A stretch of DNA of 64,000 bases. Source: an uncultured Francisellaceae bacterium. Lineage in GTDB: Bacteria > Pseudomonadota > Gammaproteobacteria > UBA6186 > Azoamicaceae. The stretch covers positions 1-64,000 of the forward strand of contig CAMFJH010000007.1 of assembly GCA_945956915.1 (NCBI GenBank), in the 5' to 3' direction. The position numbers were made by a program, and so were the translations under genes. Shown here piece after piece: positions 48,517 to 57,984 of the stretch. How positions within the stretch are numbered: position 1 is the stretch's first letter; every line of letters begins with the position of its first letter. The notes beneath the pieces were generated by a model. It saw only the letters and a list, made by a program, of their open reading frames with translations, was not told the DNA's origin and searched no databases.

Positions 48517-49578
48517 ATGACAAGTACAAGTGTAAAATTTAGCCTCGGGACTACGTTCTTATCTGCTTTTATAATAGGCATATTGCCTGTGCAACACGTA
48601 GATGCTTGTACGCGTATCTTTTGGAATGACAATAAATTAAGTGCTGTGGTTAGCCGAACGATGGATTGGCCACAAAGCACCGATCCTGTACTTACTTTAT
48701 TTCCGCGTGGCATAACGCGAGATGGCGGTAATTTGGGCGGCAAGCAAGTAGTGGAAAAAAATCCATTAAAATGGACTTCTAAATATGCTAGCTTGGTTAC
48801 CACTATTTATGGTGTAGGCACGGCAGATGGATTAAACGAAAAAGGCTTAGGCGCACATATCTTATTCTTCACACCTGCAGACTTTGGTGCTAGAGATGAA
48901 TCAAAACCAGGATTGAATGGGGCTCTTTGGGCACAATATGTTTTAGACAATGCAACAACTGTGCAAGAAGCACTGGATTTATTAGAAAAAGTACAAATCA
49001 CAGAAACAGAAGCTAGAGGCACAAAAACCACCATACATTTAGCAATAGAAGATGCACAAGGCGATTCGGCGATTATTGAATACATCAATGGTAAACCCGT
49101 CATTTATCATGGCCGGCAATATAACATTTTAACCAATGATCCAAGTTATGACACACAGCTTTCATCTTTGAAAAAATTAGATTTTTCTAAACCCAGTAGC
49201 GATACGCCTATACCTGGTAACGTAAGCTCTCCCGATCGTTTCCAACGTGCGTCTTATTTTTTACCTTTATTACCAGAACCTAAAACAGAAGGTGAAGCTA
49301 TAGCAGGTATTTTAGCCATAGCACGTAATGTTTCTGTTCCTTTTGGCGCGCCCTATAAAAACTTTGGTGTTTATAATACAGAATACAGAACAGCAGCCGA
49401 TCTAACGAATAAACGTTACTTTTTTGAATTAACGACTACACCCAATGTAGTATGGGTAGATATGGATAAGTTTAAGTTGACGAAGGATTCTCCAGTCATG
49501 ACACTTACACCGGGTAATATTGCATTATCAGGTGAAGTGTCTGGAAAATTTGTGAAAGCCAATAAAGCCCCTTTTTAA
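48517..49578 (+). CDS. Secreted linear-amide C-N hydrolase (choloylglycine hydrolase family)
   Basis: A 353-residue Ntn-hydrolase of the bile-salt-hydrolase/penicillin-acylase family. A signal peptide ends at VDA-C, which would expose Cys31 as the N-terminal nucleophile; ACTRIFWND is the family start. Conserved blocks follow: AVVSRTMDWP, TADGLNEKGLGAHILFF, an IIEYINGKPVIYHG block and YNILTNDPSYD. It is a cell-envelope or exported amidase; substrates in the family include bile salts, penicillins and acyl-homoserine lactones, and cannot be told apart here. It ends with a four-base overlap on the convergent OTU-like gene. Confidence 0.92.
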   Translation: MTSTSVKFSLGTTFLSAFIIGILPVQHVDACTRIFWNDNKLSAVVSRTMDWPQSTDPVLTLFPRGITRDGGNLGGKQVVEKNPLKWTSKYASLVTTIYGVGTADGLNEKGLGAHILFFTPADFGARDESKPGLNGALWAQYVLDNATTVQEALDLLEKVQITETEARGTKTTIHLAIEDAQGDSAIIEYINGKPVIYHGRQYNILTNDPSYDTQLSSLKKLDFSKPSSDTPIPGNVSSPDRFQRASYFLPLLPEPKTEGEAIAGILAIARNVSVPFGAPYKNFGVYNTEYRTAADLTNKRYFFELTTTPNVVWVDMDKFKLTKDSPVMTLTPGNIALSGEVSGKFVKANKAPF

Positions 49579-50588
49579 TGATTATTATTGGCGCGTCTGC
49601 GAGATCGTTGTTGATCAGGCTGAGGTTGTTGCTGCTGAGCATGTGAAACTTGTGGCTGCACCGGTGGAACCCGTTCAGCAGGCTGAGCTTGAATTTGCTG
49701 CTGATTGCCATTAGCTTGAGTAGCAGCCATTGCCTGAGCAGCAGCCAGTTGCTGTGCTTGATTAGCCTGAACACTTCCATTAACGGGTTCGTTAGTCTTA
49801 GTTTTATTTTCATCTCCTGCAAACATTGTCGCAAAGCCCATAAAAAATTTAAAAACGGGAGCTAAGAAAGAAAAGAAAGATTTAATGGATCCTAGCCATG
49901 AGTTGCTGGCATCAGCATTTGAAGTATTCGGAAATATTTTTTCAAACATGCTCTCGAATGAACTAAATAAAGTATTTATTTTCTGCTCAAAAGGATTATT
50001 CCTAGCCGGTGCTGGGCGATTTGAGCATGAATTGTTGTAGGCATTTAAGTCCATGTTATCCGGTAATTGAAAAGAATAGTGCCCAGTATTTTGAGCTGTA
50101 GGCATCCATAACTTCAAGCGAGCAGCAGGAGAAGAATGATACAGGCCATTATTACACACTGCAAGCTGATCAATCTCGCAGTTTCCAACATAAGATTCCA
50201 CATTGATATGAAAATAATACCCTAAAAGCCCCAATTCTTCATCGCTGACTGGTGTATTAGGTGGTAGTGTATTGCGTGGTTGGCCATTGAAACGAGGTAA
50301 TGACCTTCTTGCGCTGATGGTTCGATATGCCTCTGTATAAACTTCGCGTAAGACAGGACTGAACTTTCGTTCTCTTTGTCTAGGTGTTAAAGTAGTTAAT
50401 TCACTTAACATCTCATCCCAGGTATAATGAGCACCATGTTCCCTTTTAAAAGCCGCTAATAAAGATTGGTTAGCACTAGAATTTTCATCAAGTCTGCAGC
50501 TTGCTAACACGTGGGTTAAGCAATTTAAGCCACAATCATTGTTAAGGCCACCGGCCTCTACTTTACGTGCTGGATTAAAACCTGGCAT
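49575..50588 (-). CDS. OTU-like cysteine protease candidate with Gln-rich tail
   Basis: A 337-residue protein. The segment NNDCGLNCLTHVLA (17-30) resembles the OTU nucleophile motif (D-G-N-C-L-x-H), giving Cys23. GHYSFQLP (169-176) resembles the OTU catalytic His motif (H-Y), giving His170. A third catalytic acid could not be placed, and the spacing of about 147 residues is acceptable for OTU folds. Residues 200-258 include amphipathic helices with a hydrophobic patch. The tail is Gln/Ala/Pro-rich and ends in a basic cluster (QRSRRRANNNH). Deubiquitinases of this type in bacteria are usually effectors injected into eukaryotic cells. The activity is inferred, not shown. Confidence 0.78.
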   Translation of the reverse strand: MPGFNPARKVEAGGLNNDCGLNCLTHVLASCRLDENSSANQSLLAAFKREHGAHYTWDEMLSELTTLTPRQRERKFSPVLREVYTEAYRTISARRSLPRFNGQPRNTLPPNTPVSDEELGLLGYYFHINVESYVGNCEIDQLAVCNNGLYHSSPAARLKLWMPTAQNTGHYSFQLPDNMDLNAYNNSCSNRPAPARNNPFEQKINTLFSSFESMFEKIFPNTSNADASNSWLGSIKSFFSFLAPVFKFFMGFATMFAGDENKTKTNEPVNGSVQANQAQQLAAAQAMAATQANGNQQQIQAQPAERVPPVQPQVSHAQQQQPQPDQQRSRRRANNNH

Positions 50589-50748
50589 ATGGATTACCTC
50601 ATAAAAAATATTAAGTTATAGAATTGTCTCATTAGAACATATTCGCTTATAACAGTCAATAGTTATTTAACTCAAGTTGTACCCCCCTAGGCCGAAATGC
50701 CTTATAGACCGTTCATTTACTGCAATATAGTGTAGGTGTATATAAACT

Positions 50749-51648
50749 ATGTCAAGTACAGACAATCCAGATGCTGATACCCTTAAAGATAAATTCCAGA
50801 ATCAGGAACAGGAAGAATTACGCAATCCAACGGATATGTATTTGCGTGAGATTGGTGCAGCTCCCCTCTTATCTAAGGAAGAAGAAATATATTATGCTCG
50901 CCTTGCATTAAAAGGAGATGAAAAAGCCAGCCATCGCCTAATAACCAGTAATTTGCGTTTGGTCGTTAAAATTGCTCGTCGCTATTTACGTTGTGGCATG
51001 CCGATTTTAGATCTAATCGCTGAAGGTAACTTAGGCTTAATTCGTGCTGTCGAAAAATTTAACCCCGAATTAGGATTTAGATTTTCAACTTATGGTGCTT
51101 GGTGGATCCAACAAACCATAGAACGGGCTATTATGAATCAAAATCGTACCATACGGTTGCCTGTTCATATTATGAAAAGAGTTAATCAATGCCTAAAAAC
51201 ACGTAGAATATTAGCCAAAAATTTGGATCATGAGCCCACTGTAGAGGAAATAGCGAAGAGTTCTGGGGGCGAATTGTCCGAAATACAAAAATTGATGATC
51301 TTAAATGAGCGTGTGGTATCCATGGACAACCCAATTTCGGCTGAAATCAACAAACCTATGGTTGATATGTTAGCCGCTAATGAAAGAGATGATCCCTTTT
51401 ATCACCTGACACAATCAAAACTAAAAACTAAGCTTACACACTGGTTATCCCATTTAAGTGCTAAGCAACGTGCGGTTGTAGAACGTAGGTATGGGTTAAA
51501 TGGGCATCACCAAATGACCCTTAATAAAACGGGTTCTGACGTGGGTCTTACAAAGGAAAGAGTTAGGCAACTGCAGTCTGATGCGCTTAAAACTTTGAAA
51601 ATCTTAATTCAAAAACAAGGTAATGATTTGAATACACTCTTGGGTTAA
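50749..51648 (+). CDS. rpoS: RNA polymerase sigma factor RpoS
   Basis: A 299-residue group 2 sigma-70 factor. The sigma 2 region reads MYLREIGAAPLLSKEEEIYYARLALKGDEKASHR, then SNLRLVVKIARRYLRCG and STYGAWWIQQTIERAIMNQ. Sigma 4 ends with DVGLTKERVRQLQSDALKTLKI. The length and the YLREIG and DVGLTKERVR patterns fit RpoS rather than RpoD, which is longer, or RpoH, which lacks this region order. It is followed within 14 bases by rmuC. It is expected to direct stationary-phase and stress genes. Confidence 0.9.
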   Translation: MSSTDNPDADTLKDKFQNQEQEELRNPTDMYLREIGAAPLLSKEEEIYYARLALKGDEKASHRLITSNLRLVVKIARRYLRCGMPILDLIAEGNLGLIRAVEKFNPELGFRFSTYGAWWIQQTIERAIMNQNRTIRLPVHIMKRVNQCLKTRRILAKNLDHEPTVEEIAKSSGGELSEIQKLMILNERVVSMDNPISAEINKPMVDMLAANERDDPFYHLTQSKLKTKLTHWLSHLSAKQRAVVERRYGLNGHHQMTLNKTGSDVGLTKERVRQLQSDALKTLKILIQKQGNDLNTLLG

Positions 51649-51662
51649 GGTATTATGGGTCT

Positions 51663-52844
51663 ATGACTTTAATATCCAGTTTCTCAAGGGTTTCAGAATT
51701 CTTCAGCTTACATACCACAGCTTTGCTCAGTGTGGGCTTTGTGGCTTCCATCGTCATTTTAGGTGCATTTTTATTATTGTACATACATAAAAAACAATCC
51801 AATCTTAGCCTTGCTTATCTTCAAAATATACAAAATCTAAAAGAAAATATGGTAGATAGAATCAGTGAATTAACCACAACGATGGAACGTCGTTTAGGTG
51901 AAAATTTACATCAATATACCCAACAAAATACCCAGGATACTGCTATTTTACAACAAGTAATTACACAAACATTGACACGCCATACCGAAGAAGTATCTTC
52001 TAGACTCAAAGAAATTAATCAACATGTAGAGCGTCGATTGTCAGAGGGCTTTGAAAAAACCACGGCAACGTTTACAGATATTGTAAAGCGCTTAGCGCTA
52101 ATTGATGATGCTCAAAAAAAATTAACAGAACTTTCTTCTAATGTGGTGAGTTTACAAGAAATTTTGGTAGATAAACGTTCAAGGGGAGCATTTGGAGAAG
52201 TTCAGCTTAAAAGCCTTATTCAAAATATACTGCCGCCGGATCATTTTAGTTTTCAACACAGTTTATCAAATGGAACACGAGCAGACTGCATGCTATTTTT
52301 ACCAGAACCCACTGGAAATGTGGCCATAGATTCTAAATTCCCCCTCGAAAATTATCAAACAATGACCAACTACCAAACGCAGGATGCTGATCGAAAAAAA
52401 GCGCAACAAAGCTTTAAAGCAGATATTAAAAAGCATATTGGCGATATTGCCAGTAAATATATTATTCCAGGGGAAACGGCTGAAGGCGCTATTTTGTTTA
52501 TTCCTGCAGAAGCTGTTTTTGCAGAAATTCATGCGCATTTTCCGGAATTGGTAGAGTTAGCACAGCGCTCTAACGTATGGATGGCCTCCCCTACCACTAT
52601 GATGGCTATTTTAACCACGGCTCGAGCTGTCTTAAAAGATTCTGCCACTAAAAAACATATTCATGTTATACAGCAACATTTAAGAGAATTATCAGAAGAT
52701 TTTGGTCGTTTCGAGATCCGCATGAACCAATTGGCCAAGCACATTGACCAAGCACATCATGATGTTCAGCAAGTCCATACCTCTGCTAAGAAAATAACCT
52801 CAAGATTTATGCAAATCGAACAAGCGGAAACCAGCGTATTATAA
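51663..52844 (+). CDS. rmuC: DNA recombination protein RmuC
   Basis: A 393-residue RmuC-family protein. One N-terminal membrane helix (about 18-40) is followed by a coiled coil, then the restriction-endonuclease-like RmuC domain with SRGAFGEVQLKSLIQNILPPDHF, NGTRADCMLFLPEPTGNVAIDSKFPLENY and EGAILFIPAEAVFAEIHAHFP. E. coli RmuC limits inversions at short inverted repeats. It is in the rpoS-rmuC-YiiX run and probably co-transcribed. Confidence 0.92.
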   Translation: MTLISSFSRVSEFFSLHTTALLSVGFVASIVILGAFLLLYIHKKQSNLSLAYLQNIQNLKENMVDRISELTTTMERRLGENLHQYTQQNTQDTAILQQVITQTLTRHTEEVSSRLKEINQHVERRLSEGFEKTTATFTDIVKRLALIDDAQKKLTELSSNVVSLQEILVDKRSRGAFGEVQLKSLIQNILPPDHFSFQHSLSNGTRADCMLFLPEPTGNVAIDSKFPLENYQTMTNYQTQDADRKKAQQSFKADIKKHIGDIASKYIIPGETAEGAILFIPAEAVFAEIHAHFPELVELAQRSNVWMASPTTMMAILTTARAVLKDSATKKHIHVIQQHLRELSEDFGRFEIRMNQLAKHIDQAHHDVQQVHTSAKKITSRFMQIEQAETSVL

Positions 52845-52890
52845 AGTCTAAACCTTTTACGAGGCTTAAAATTTAAGCTATACATTAAAT

Positions 52891-53841
52891 ATGTTTAAAT
52901 GGCTTACTGACGCCTGTATCCGCTGGCTTACCTATGAGCGCCCTGTTGAAGGGGTGCCTTTGTGTGATTTTGAGCGGATCCGATATGAATTAAGGCCCGG
53001 GGATGTTCTTCTTATAGAAGGTCGAAGTCGCGTGAGCGATATTATTAAAAGTATTACTCAAAGCTCTTGGTCACATGCAGCATTGTACATAGGTCGATTA
53101 CACGAAATAGAAAACCCTAAGCTGCAAAATTTACTTTCTCTCCATTTCCAAGGTTCCCCAGATACTCAGTTATTGATTGAAGGCATTATGGGTAAAGGAA
53201 CTATTGTGAGTTCTATTACAACTTATGAATTCGATCATATACGTTTGTGTAGACCCAGAGGCTTATCAAGACGTGATGCACAAGCGGTAATTGGTTATGC
53301 CATTCAAAGATTGGGTACGGATTATGATGTACAGGGGATTTTAGATCTAGCGCGGTTTTTATTACCCTGGTCACTTTTCCCACGTAGATTCCGTTCTTCT
53401 TTATTTGATTTTCATCCAGGCCAAGCTACCCGCACAGCGTGTTCTTCTATGATAGCGCAGGCCTTTACTTCAGTAGAATTCCCGATTTTGCCTTTGGTCA
53501 AAACGCATGCAACTAAAGGTTTAGAATTAATTACTCGTAATCCCAAGTTATTCAGTCCTAGAGATTTTGATTACTCTCCCTATTTTGAAATCATAAAATA
53601 TCCTTTTATTGAATTTGCCGATTATGCAATGTATCGTAAACTGCCCTGGAATAGAGAGGGATTAATCAGTCATGATAGAGTGGGCATTTCTGGTGAACCT
53701 AAACCAGAAATAGCACCTGAAGGGTTAAAAGAAGGTGTTTCACGTTTAAAAAAATTAAAAGATAAAATCAGTTCTCAGCTTAAACATAATAAAAAATCAA
53801 TACCCGATAAGCCTTCTGAAGATTTTTCTGAATTACGTTAA
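52891..53841 (+). CDS. YiiX/YebB-like permuted papain-fold protein
   Basis: A 316-residue protein of the permuted NlpC/P60-like (YiiX/YaeF) superfamily. It contains YELRPGDVLLIEGRSRVSDIIKSITQSSWSHAALYIGRL with the conserved His, and RTACSSMIAQAF with the likely catalytic Cys. Members act as cysteine amidases or acyl-hydrolases on unknown substrates. The C-terminal 60 residues are Lys-rich and probably disordered. It follows rmuC by 46 bases. Confidence 0.8.
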   Translation: MFKWLTDACIRWLTYERPVEGVPLCDFERIRYELRPGDVLLIEGRSRVSDIIKSITQSSWSHAALYIGRLHEIENPKLQNLLSLHFQGSPDTQLLIEGIMGKGTIVSSITTYEFDHIRLCRPRGLSRRDAQAVIGYAIQRLGTDYDVQGILDLARFLLPWSLFPRRFRSSLFDFHPGQATRTACSSMIAQAFTSVEFPILPLVKTHATKGLELITRNPKLFSPRDFDYSPYFEIIKYPFIEFADYAMYRKLPWNREGLISHDRVGISGEPKPEIAPEGLKEGVSRLKKLKDKISSQLKHNKKSIPDKPSEDFSELR

Positions 53842-53928
53842 AACCTGCGTAAAGTTTTTAATATATGAGTGTTGATAAATAAGTTTTTTTAAACAAATCA
53901 GGCATCAATATCTTAGTTAATCAAATTG

Positions 53929-53957
53929 TTGACAATGGATATAAGTAAGGTTAAAAT
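53929..53957 (+). promoter_or_regulatory. Sigma-70 type promoter of the 137-residue orphan gene
   Basis: TTGACA (53929-53934) and TAAAAT (53952-53957) are separated by 17 bases. The predicted start of transcription is about 20 bases before the ATG, and AGGGGA precedes the ATG. Confidence 0.7.
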
Positions 53958-53982
53958 TTAATTTTTAACCAGGGGAAAATGC

Positions 53983-54396
53983 ATGTCAACCGATACAATA
54001 TTAAAAAATAAAAAGTTTGAGTGGGCGCCTCCACTTGTTGATCCTATATTATACCGCGGAAAAGAGCATGAAATACAGTTTGATCAAAGGGCATTATATT
54101 TACAATGCGGCATAGAGCAAGAAAATATAGACTTTATTTTTACAAAATATTTCCTTGATGATTTTATCACACCTTCAATGGGAAAAGTTAGTGATGATGG
54201 TTATCGTAATGAGGAGTGGAGACAAAAAGTTATAAATAAAATGGAAAAATATCTTAATTTACCTAAATTTAGAAATTTTCTTTCAATTCTATTGGCTAAA
54301 TCGAAAGATTTCAACCATATACCAGGTGCGCGTATACGAGTTAAGATAAATGAAAGGCTTGCTTGTGAGCTTAACTTAAAAGATTCATTAAATTGA
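53983..54396 (+). CDS. Hypothetical protein, 137 residues
   Basis: No family is recognised. It is a soluble, charged protein without signal peptide; notable segments are FEWAPPLVDPILYRG, QENIDFIFTKYFLDDFITP and HIPGARIRVKINERLACEL. It has a strong promoter and Shine-Dalgarno (AGGGGA) of its own. It overlaps the end of mfd by 26 bases tail-to-tail. It is a real gene by its start signals, but its function is unknown. Confidence 0.75.
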   Translation: MSTDTILKNKKFEWAPPLVDPILYRGKEHEIQFDQRALYLQCGIEQENIDFIFTKYFLDDFITPSMGKVSDDGYRNEEWRQKVINKMEKYLNLPKFRNFLSILLAKSKDFNHIPGARIRVKINERLACELNLKDSLN

Positions 54397-57300
54397 CAAT
54401 TTCTTGAAGCCTTATGTTTCGATCACCTAAGTCTTGTTTAAATCTTAATTTATGCGGTCCTTCGAGTTGGTAAATTTGAGGTTGTGTTTGAATAAGCTGA
54501 ATAATTTTAAGCGGATCAAAATTCACTTTTTGAGCAAATTCAAAGCGTCCACCTTTAGGACTCGCTTCTATTTTAATAATACCTAATTTTTGAGCTTGAA
54601 ATTTTAGTGCTGTAATTTTAATTAAAAATCCAGTGGGTTCTGGTAAAGGACCAAAACGATCAATCATTTCTACCTTAAGATCATCGACTGCATCTTGATT
54701 TGATATATTTGATAATCGTTTATATAACAATAATCTGCTATGAACATCGGGTAAATAAGCCTCGGGAATAAAAGCTGGGATTTGTAAATCAATTTCGATA
54801 GGTTTTTTGAAAGGATCTTCTAAGTTGGGATCCTTGCCCGCTTGAATAGCTTTTACAGCATGATCTAGAAGCTCCATAAATAAACCAAAGCCTACCGCCT
54901 GAATATTACCACTTTGCTCTTCCCCTAATAACTCCCCTGCCCCCCGAATTTCCAGGTCCTGGGTAGCCAGATTGAAACCAGATCCCAATTCTTCCAGAGA
55001 TTCTAGGGCTTCCAGACGTTTTTGCGCATCAGAGGTAATTAACGCTTTAGGAGGCACTAAACAAAAAGCATAGGCTTGATGGTGCGAACGGCCCACTCTA
55101 CCCCTTAATTGATGTAATTGTGCTAAGCCTAATTTATCGGCCCTATCCATAATAATCGTATTTGCGGTGGGCACGTCAATACCGGTTTCTATAATAGTTG
55201 TACAGACCAAAACATTATATCGACGATGATAAAAATCAGACATGACTTGTTCTAAATCTCGCTCACGCATCTGACCATGGGCTACCGATACACGTGCAGT
55301 GGGTACCCAGTTTTCTAGTTCCCGCGCTGTTTTTTCGATGGTTTCTACTGAATTGTGCAAATAATAAACTTGTCCCCCTCGGTGTAATTCTCGTTCTATG
55401 GCTTCTTGTATTAAAGCAGGATTTTTTTCGCGCACAAAAGTTTTAATGGACAATCGTTTTGCAGGAGGCGTTGCAATAATCGATAAATCACGAATGCCTG
55501 ACATGGCCATGTTTAAAGTTCTGGGAATAGGTGTTGCCGTTAAGGTTAAAATATCTACTTCTGATCGAAAAGCTTTAAAAGCTTCTTTTTGTCTTACGCC
55601 AAAGCGATGTTCTTCATCAATAATCAATAAGCCTAAGGATTTAAAAACAATGGATTTTTGTAATAAAGCATGTGTGCCTATCACAATATCTACAGTGCCT
55701 GCCTTTAAGGCTTCAATGGTGCTGTGTTGTTCTTTAGTGGTTCTAAAGCGAGACATGACTTCAATTCGAATAGGAAACCCTGAAAAACGATCTAAAAATG
55801 TTTGAAAATGTTGTTGTGCTAGAAGTGTAGTAGGCACGAGCACGGCGACTTGTTTGTTGGATTGTACTGCCATAAAAGCCGCACGCAAAGCCACTTCAGT
55901 TTTTCCAAATCCTACATCACCGCATACGACTCTATCCATAGGTCTTGGCGAAGTTAAATCAGCGATCACTTGTTGAATAGCTTGTAATTGATCCGGGGTT
56001 TCTTCAAAAGGAAATTCAGCAGCAAAAGCTTCATATTGTTCATCGGGTTTTTGAAATTCAACACCGACTTTGGCTTCGCGTTTTGCATAAATATGCAGCA
56101 ATTCAGCAGCTATATCACGCGTTTGCTCTAAAACTTTGGCTTTTACTTTTTGCCATTTGGCATTGCCTAAAGTATGTAAAGGCGCATTTTCTATATTAAC
56201 GCTACTGTAACGAGAGATTAATTGTAAAGAGGTTACGGGTACATACAATTTAGAACCTTCAGCATATTCTAAAGCTACAAATTCACCTGTTTGTCCGGCG
56301 ATATCTAAATGAATTAAACCCAAATATCTGCCAATTCCATGTTCTATATGTACAACAGGATCGCCTATGGATAGCTCTCCTAAATTTCTTATTTCTGTTT
56401 GAACTTCTTGAGCACGACCTTTACGGCGTCTACGTTGCAGGACTCTTTTGCCCAAAAGTTCAGATTCTGTGATAATCGCATATTTGATTTTTTCAGAATC
56501 TATAAGAAACCCAGATTCTAAAGGCCCCATTATCAAACTAAAAGATTGATTATCCCATTGTTCCCAGGATTTGATTTCAGTATACGGGATACTATTGGCT
56601 CGCAATAATTCACTTAGGAGTTCTTTACGACCTAGACTTTCTGCACAAAATAAAATGGGAGCCTTAAATTCTTCTATAAAATGAGATAAGCGTGTTAAAG
56701 GTTTATGCAGTCGTGCATCCATAGAAATATCAGGCAACATTTTAGCATCACTGTTATAGTAACCTGCACGCATGCCAGATTGTGTATCGATTGGGCTTGA
56801 AGATAATTGGATTTCAGGAAAACGTTTGAATTGAGTATAAACAGAATCGGGATCTAAAAATAAAGCTTTAGGTTCTAGAATAGGCCTTGTAATATCATGT
56901 CCATATTGATTATATCGTTCTTTAATTTGCTGCCAAAATTGCTCGGCTGCTTGATGGATCGCCTCGATTTTAACAATTAAAGTATTATTGGGTAAATAAT
57001 CAAAAAGCGTTTGTGTTTGTTTAAAAAATAATGGCAAATAATATTCTAAGCCTGTAGAAGCAAGGCCTTGGCTGACATCTAAATAAACTGAACATTCACT
57101 TGGATTGCCATCAAATGTTTGACGCCAGTTACTGCGAAATAAAGCAATGGCTTCTTCCGTTAAAGGATATTCTCGGGCGGGGAGTAAACGAATTTCATTG
57201 ATTTTTTCTAAGGAACGTTGTGTTTCTGGATCAAATAAGCGTATGGAATCGATAGTGTTATCCCATAAATCTATTCTAAAGGGGGACACAGAGTCCATGG

Positions 57301-57856
57301 GAAATAGATCAAGAATGGCCCCTCGGATTGCAAATTCGCCATGTTCCATCACTTGCGAGACACAACGATATCCACTGCTTTGTAATCGATGACGCATGGG
57401 TTCTAGTGTAAGTGTATCTCCTGTTTTTAATAAAAATGTATTTTGTAATAAATATTCCTGAGGGCATAATCGATTCATCAGAGTCGTGATAGGAACAATT
57501 AAAACGCCACGCTCTAAATCCGGCAAGCGATAAAGCGTACTTACGCGTTCTGCAATAATATCTTGATGAGGGGAAAAACGATCATAAGCTAGCGTTTCCC
57601 AATCCGGAATGCTAAGAATCGGGGCTGAATCATCTAAGAAAAATGCTAGTTCCCTTTCTAACCTAAATGCCATTGTCATATCTGGCACAAGTGCAAGCAC
57701 ACAGCCATTGTGTTGTTTAACAATAGAGCCTAGAGCAAGTGCAAGACTTGCTCCTGCTAACTCTCCCCAATACCGTTTTTCAGAGGGTTTTTGGGGCAAT
57801 GTACTTAGAGATAGATTAGTGGATGACATGCCGCCTATTTTATCAAGACTTGTCAT
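54371..57856 (-). CDS. mfd: Transcription-repair coupling factor Mfd
   Basis: A large SF2 translocase that removes stalled RNA polymerase and recruits UvrA. The N-terminal UvrB-like region contains ILSIPDWETLAYDRFSPHQ and the RNA-polymerase-interaction domain reads IGDPVVHIEHGIGRYLGL. The motor domain has the Walker A DRVVCGDVGFGKTEVALRAA, the DEEH box IIDEEHRFG, and ATPIPRTLNMAMSG. The TRG motif and C-terminal D7 domain follow. The frame starts at a TTG (57865), and possible ATG starts are at 57856 and 57829; 57829 has an AGGCGG before it. The length is normal. Confidence 0.96.
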   Translation of the reverse strand: MTSLDKIGGMSSTNLSLSTLPQKPSEKRYWGELAGASLALALGSIVKQHNGCVLALVPDMTMAFRLERELAFFLDDSAPILSIPDWETLAYDRFSPHQDIIAERVSTLYRLPDLERGVLIVPITTLMNRLCPQEYLLQNTFLLKTGDTLTLEPMRHRLQSSGYRCVSQVMEHGEFAIRGAILDLFPMDSVSPFRIDLWDNTIDSIRLFDPETQRSLEKINEIRLLPAREYPLTEEAIALFRSNWRQTFDGNPSECSVYLDVSQGLASTGLEYYLPLFFKQTQTLFDYLPNNTLIVKIEAIHQAAEQFWQQIKERYNQYGHDITRPILEPKALFLDPDSVYTQFKRFPEIQLSSSPIDTQSGMRAGYYNSDAKMLPDISMDARLHKPLTRLSHFIEEFKAPILFCAESLGRKELLSELLRANSIPYTEIKSWEQWDNQSFSLIMGPLESGFLIDSEKIKYAIITESELLGKRVLQRRRRKGRAQEVQTEIRNLGELSIGDPVVHIEHGIGRYLGLIHLDIAGQTGEFVALEYAEGSKLYVPVTSLQLISRYSSVNIENAPLHTLGNAKWQKVKAKVLEQTRDIAAELLHIYAKREAKVGVEFQKPDEQYEAFAAEFPFEETPDQLQAIQQVIADLTSPRPMDRVVCGDVGFGKTEVALRAAFMAVQSNKQVAVLVPTTLLAQQHFQTFLDRFSGFPIRIEVMSRFRTTKEQHSTIEALKAGTVDIVIGTHALLQKSIVFKSLGLLIIDEEHRFGVRQKEAFKAFRSEVDILTLTATPIPRTLNMAMSGIRDLSIIATPPAKRLSIKTFVREKNPALIQEAIERELHRGGQVYYLHNSVETIEKTARELENWVPTARVSVAHGQMRERDLEQVMSDFYHRRYNVLVCTTIIETGIDVPTANTIIMDRADKLGLAQLHQLRGRVGRSHHQAYAFCLVPPKALITSDAQKRLEALESLEELGSGFNLATQDLEIRGAGELLGEEQSGNIQAVGFGLFMELLDHAVKAIQAGKDPNLEDPFKKPIEIDLQIPAFIPEAYLPDVHSRLLLYKRLSNISNQDAVDDLKVEMIDRFGPLPEPTGFLIKITALKFQAQKLGIIKIEASPKGGRFEFAQKVNFDPLKIIQLIQTQPQIYQLEGPHKLRFKQDLGDRNIRLQEIVNLMNLLS

Positions 57857-57984
57857 GTCATACAAAATAATTTTACCCTTAAAGCATAGATAAAATCGCT
57901 TCCACTCGCAGGTGGAAGAGGATAGATGTTAGTTGATTAACCCTTTTTTGACAGTGGGATGAATAGCATCCATGCTATATTTGT

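Noticed and set aside
57899..57918. Hairpin (CTTCCAC/GTGGAAG) between mfd and the PAP2-like gene
   Set aside because: No T run follows, so it is not a convincing terminator; it could be a leader structure but nothing else supports it.
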